A stretch of 64,000 nucleotides of DNA from CAYUMU01 sp964445985. Lineage in GTDB: Bacteria > Planctomycetota > Planctomycetia > Pirellulales > S012-138. Shown here in pieces: positions 63,628 through 64,000 of this stretch (the first letter of the stretch is position 1; the number at the start of each line of letters is the position of its first letter). The stretch lies in assembly GCA_964445985.1 (NCBI GenBank), contig CAYUMU010000017.1:1-64000 (forward strand), written 5' to 3'. Both the position numbers and the translations under genes were made by a program. The notes under the pieces were generated by a model, which was not told where the DNA came from, did not search any database, and worked only from the letters and a program-made list of their open reading frames with translations.

Positions 63628-64000
63628 CTAATAGCCAAAGATCGCGACCAGGGCAAAGCCGTACAGGGCCAACACCGGAACCGCCACGACCAACGTCGCC
63701 ACGGCGGCTATTGTCACCCATAAGAATCGCCGGATCGGCAATGGCCGAATCGCGGGCGGCAGCGAGCTGCCGCGGATGCCTTGAATGAGCCTGGCCGGGG
63801 CGAGAACCAACAGGGCCGTGTAAACCGCGAAGAAAGGCGATATGAAAAAGGTCGTCGTGTCTTTCCATGTCCAAACGACATACGGCGAGTTATTGAGCTC
63901 CGCCAGCATTAGGGCCACATAAATACTTTGCATGCACAGCAGCAACGTGGTGGCCGTCAGAAAAGCAATCCGTTCGTGAGTGTAGGGCGTGCGCCAGCGA
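63628..64000 (-). CDS. Membrane protein, cut by the window end
   Basis: The frame is open from the stop at 63628 to the right edge, so the N-terminus lies outside. Three hydrophobic helices are visible: IAFLTATTLLLCMQSIYVAL, FFAVYTALLVLAPARLI and VTIAAVATLVVAVPVLALYG, with the loop IRGSSLPPAIRPLPIRR. No family recognised. A TTG at 63945 is not needed as a start. Confidence 0.6.
   Translation of the reverse strand, partial: RWRTPYTHERIAFLTATTLLLCMQSIYVALMLAELNNSPYVVWTWKDTTTFFISPFFAVYTALLVLAPARLIQGIRGSSLPPAIRPLPIRRFLWVTIAAVATLVVAVPVLALYGFALVAIFGY

Overview
The window is GC-rich, gene-dense bacterial chromosome that most likely comes from a planctomycete, probably order Pirellulales. The evidence is a set of families typical of that phylum: two DUF1559 pseudopilin-like proteins side by side, a PSCyt1/DUF1549/DUF1553 cytochrome protein, a secreted sulfatase, Tat-exported TIM-barrel and sialidase-like proteins, and a Y/P-rich secreted peptide. 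No rRNA, transposase, integrase or CRISPR array was found. One tRNA-Gly(GCC) is present. Names rest on reading motifs and overall resemblance; no database search was possible.

Layout. 0.1-4 kb: NPP-type phosphodiesterase, small membrane protein, DUF4291 protein and an enolase-superfamily enzyme, separated by degenerate interspersed repeats. 4-8 kb: aroB, a small unknown gene, and a membrane PAS histidine kinase translationally coupled to a REC-ANTAR regulator. 8.2-11.3 kb: Tat-exported sugar-isomerase-like protein, an apparently less GC-rich patch with an unknown gene and a frameshifted dCTP deaminase, and a lipoprotein. 11.7-15.2 kb (minus strand): tRNA-Gly, trigger factor and two different ClpP subunits. 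15.5-25.4 kb: envelope proteins, a thioredoxin, an MMPL/HpnN-like exporter, a tandem pair of zinc-ribbon membrane proteins with duplicated upstream regions, DUF2752, and a PrsW-like protein lacking its N-terminus. 25.5-32.6 kb (minus strand): a compact secreted-hydrolase operon (alpha/beta esterase, double metallo-beta-lactamase protein, sulfatase, sialidase-like protein). 33-38.3 kb: ArsR regulator, old-yellow-enzyme-like oxidoreductase, NDH-2, and a double-GGDEF protein with a degenerate second domain.

39-44.6 kb holds the conserved PrkA kinase - YeaH (DUF444) - SpoVR stress module, with an unfamiliar 73-residue gene between yeaH and spoVR and conspicuous RNA hairpins ahead of prkA and spoVR. 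44.7-46.2 kb: an unknown protein and a ROK kinase. 46.5-47 kb: an endonuclease/exonuclease/phosphatase gene cut short, ending in a run of four hairpins and an intrinsic terminator. 47.2-52.5 kb: kdsD, kdsC and a very large LptC/LptA (OstA)-like protein, which looks like an LPS core and transport locus. 52.7-64 kb: the DUF1559 pair, secreted aldose epimerase, BshB1-like deacetylase, the PSCyt1/DUF1553 protein, PaiB-like protein, a large unknown exported protein, and a membrane protein that runs off the end.

Intergenic spaces carry several families of short palindromic repeats, described one by one. The best candidates for new biology are the small protein inside the PrkA-YeaH-SpoVR cluster, the giant OstA protein next to kdsC, the four-hairpin RNA at 46.9 kb, and the duplicated zinc-ribbon genes with their duplicated promoters.
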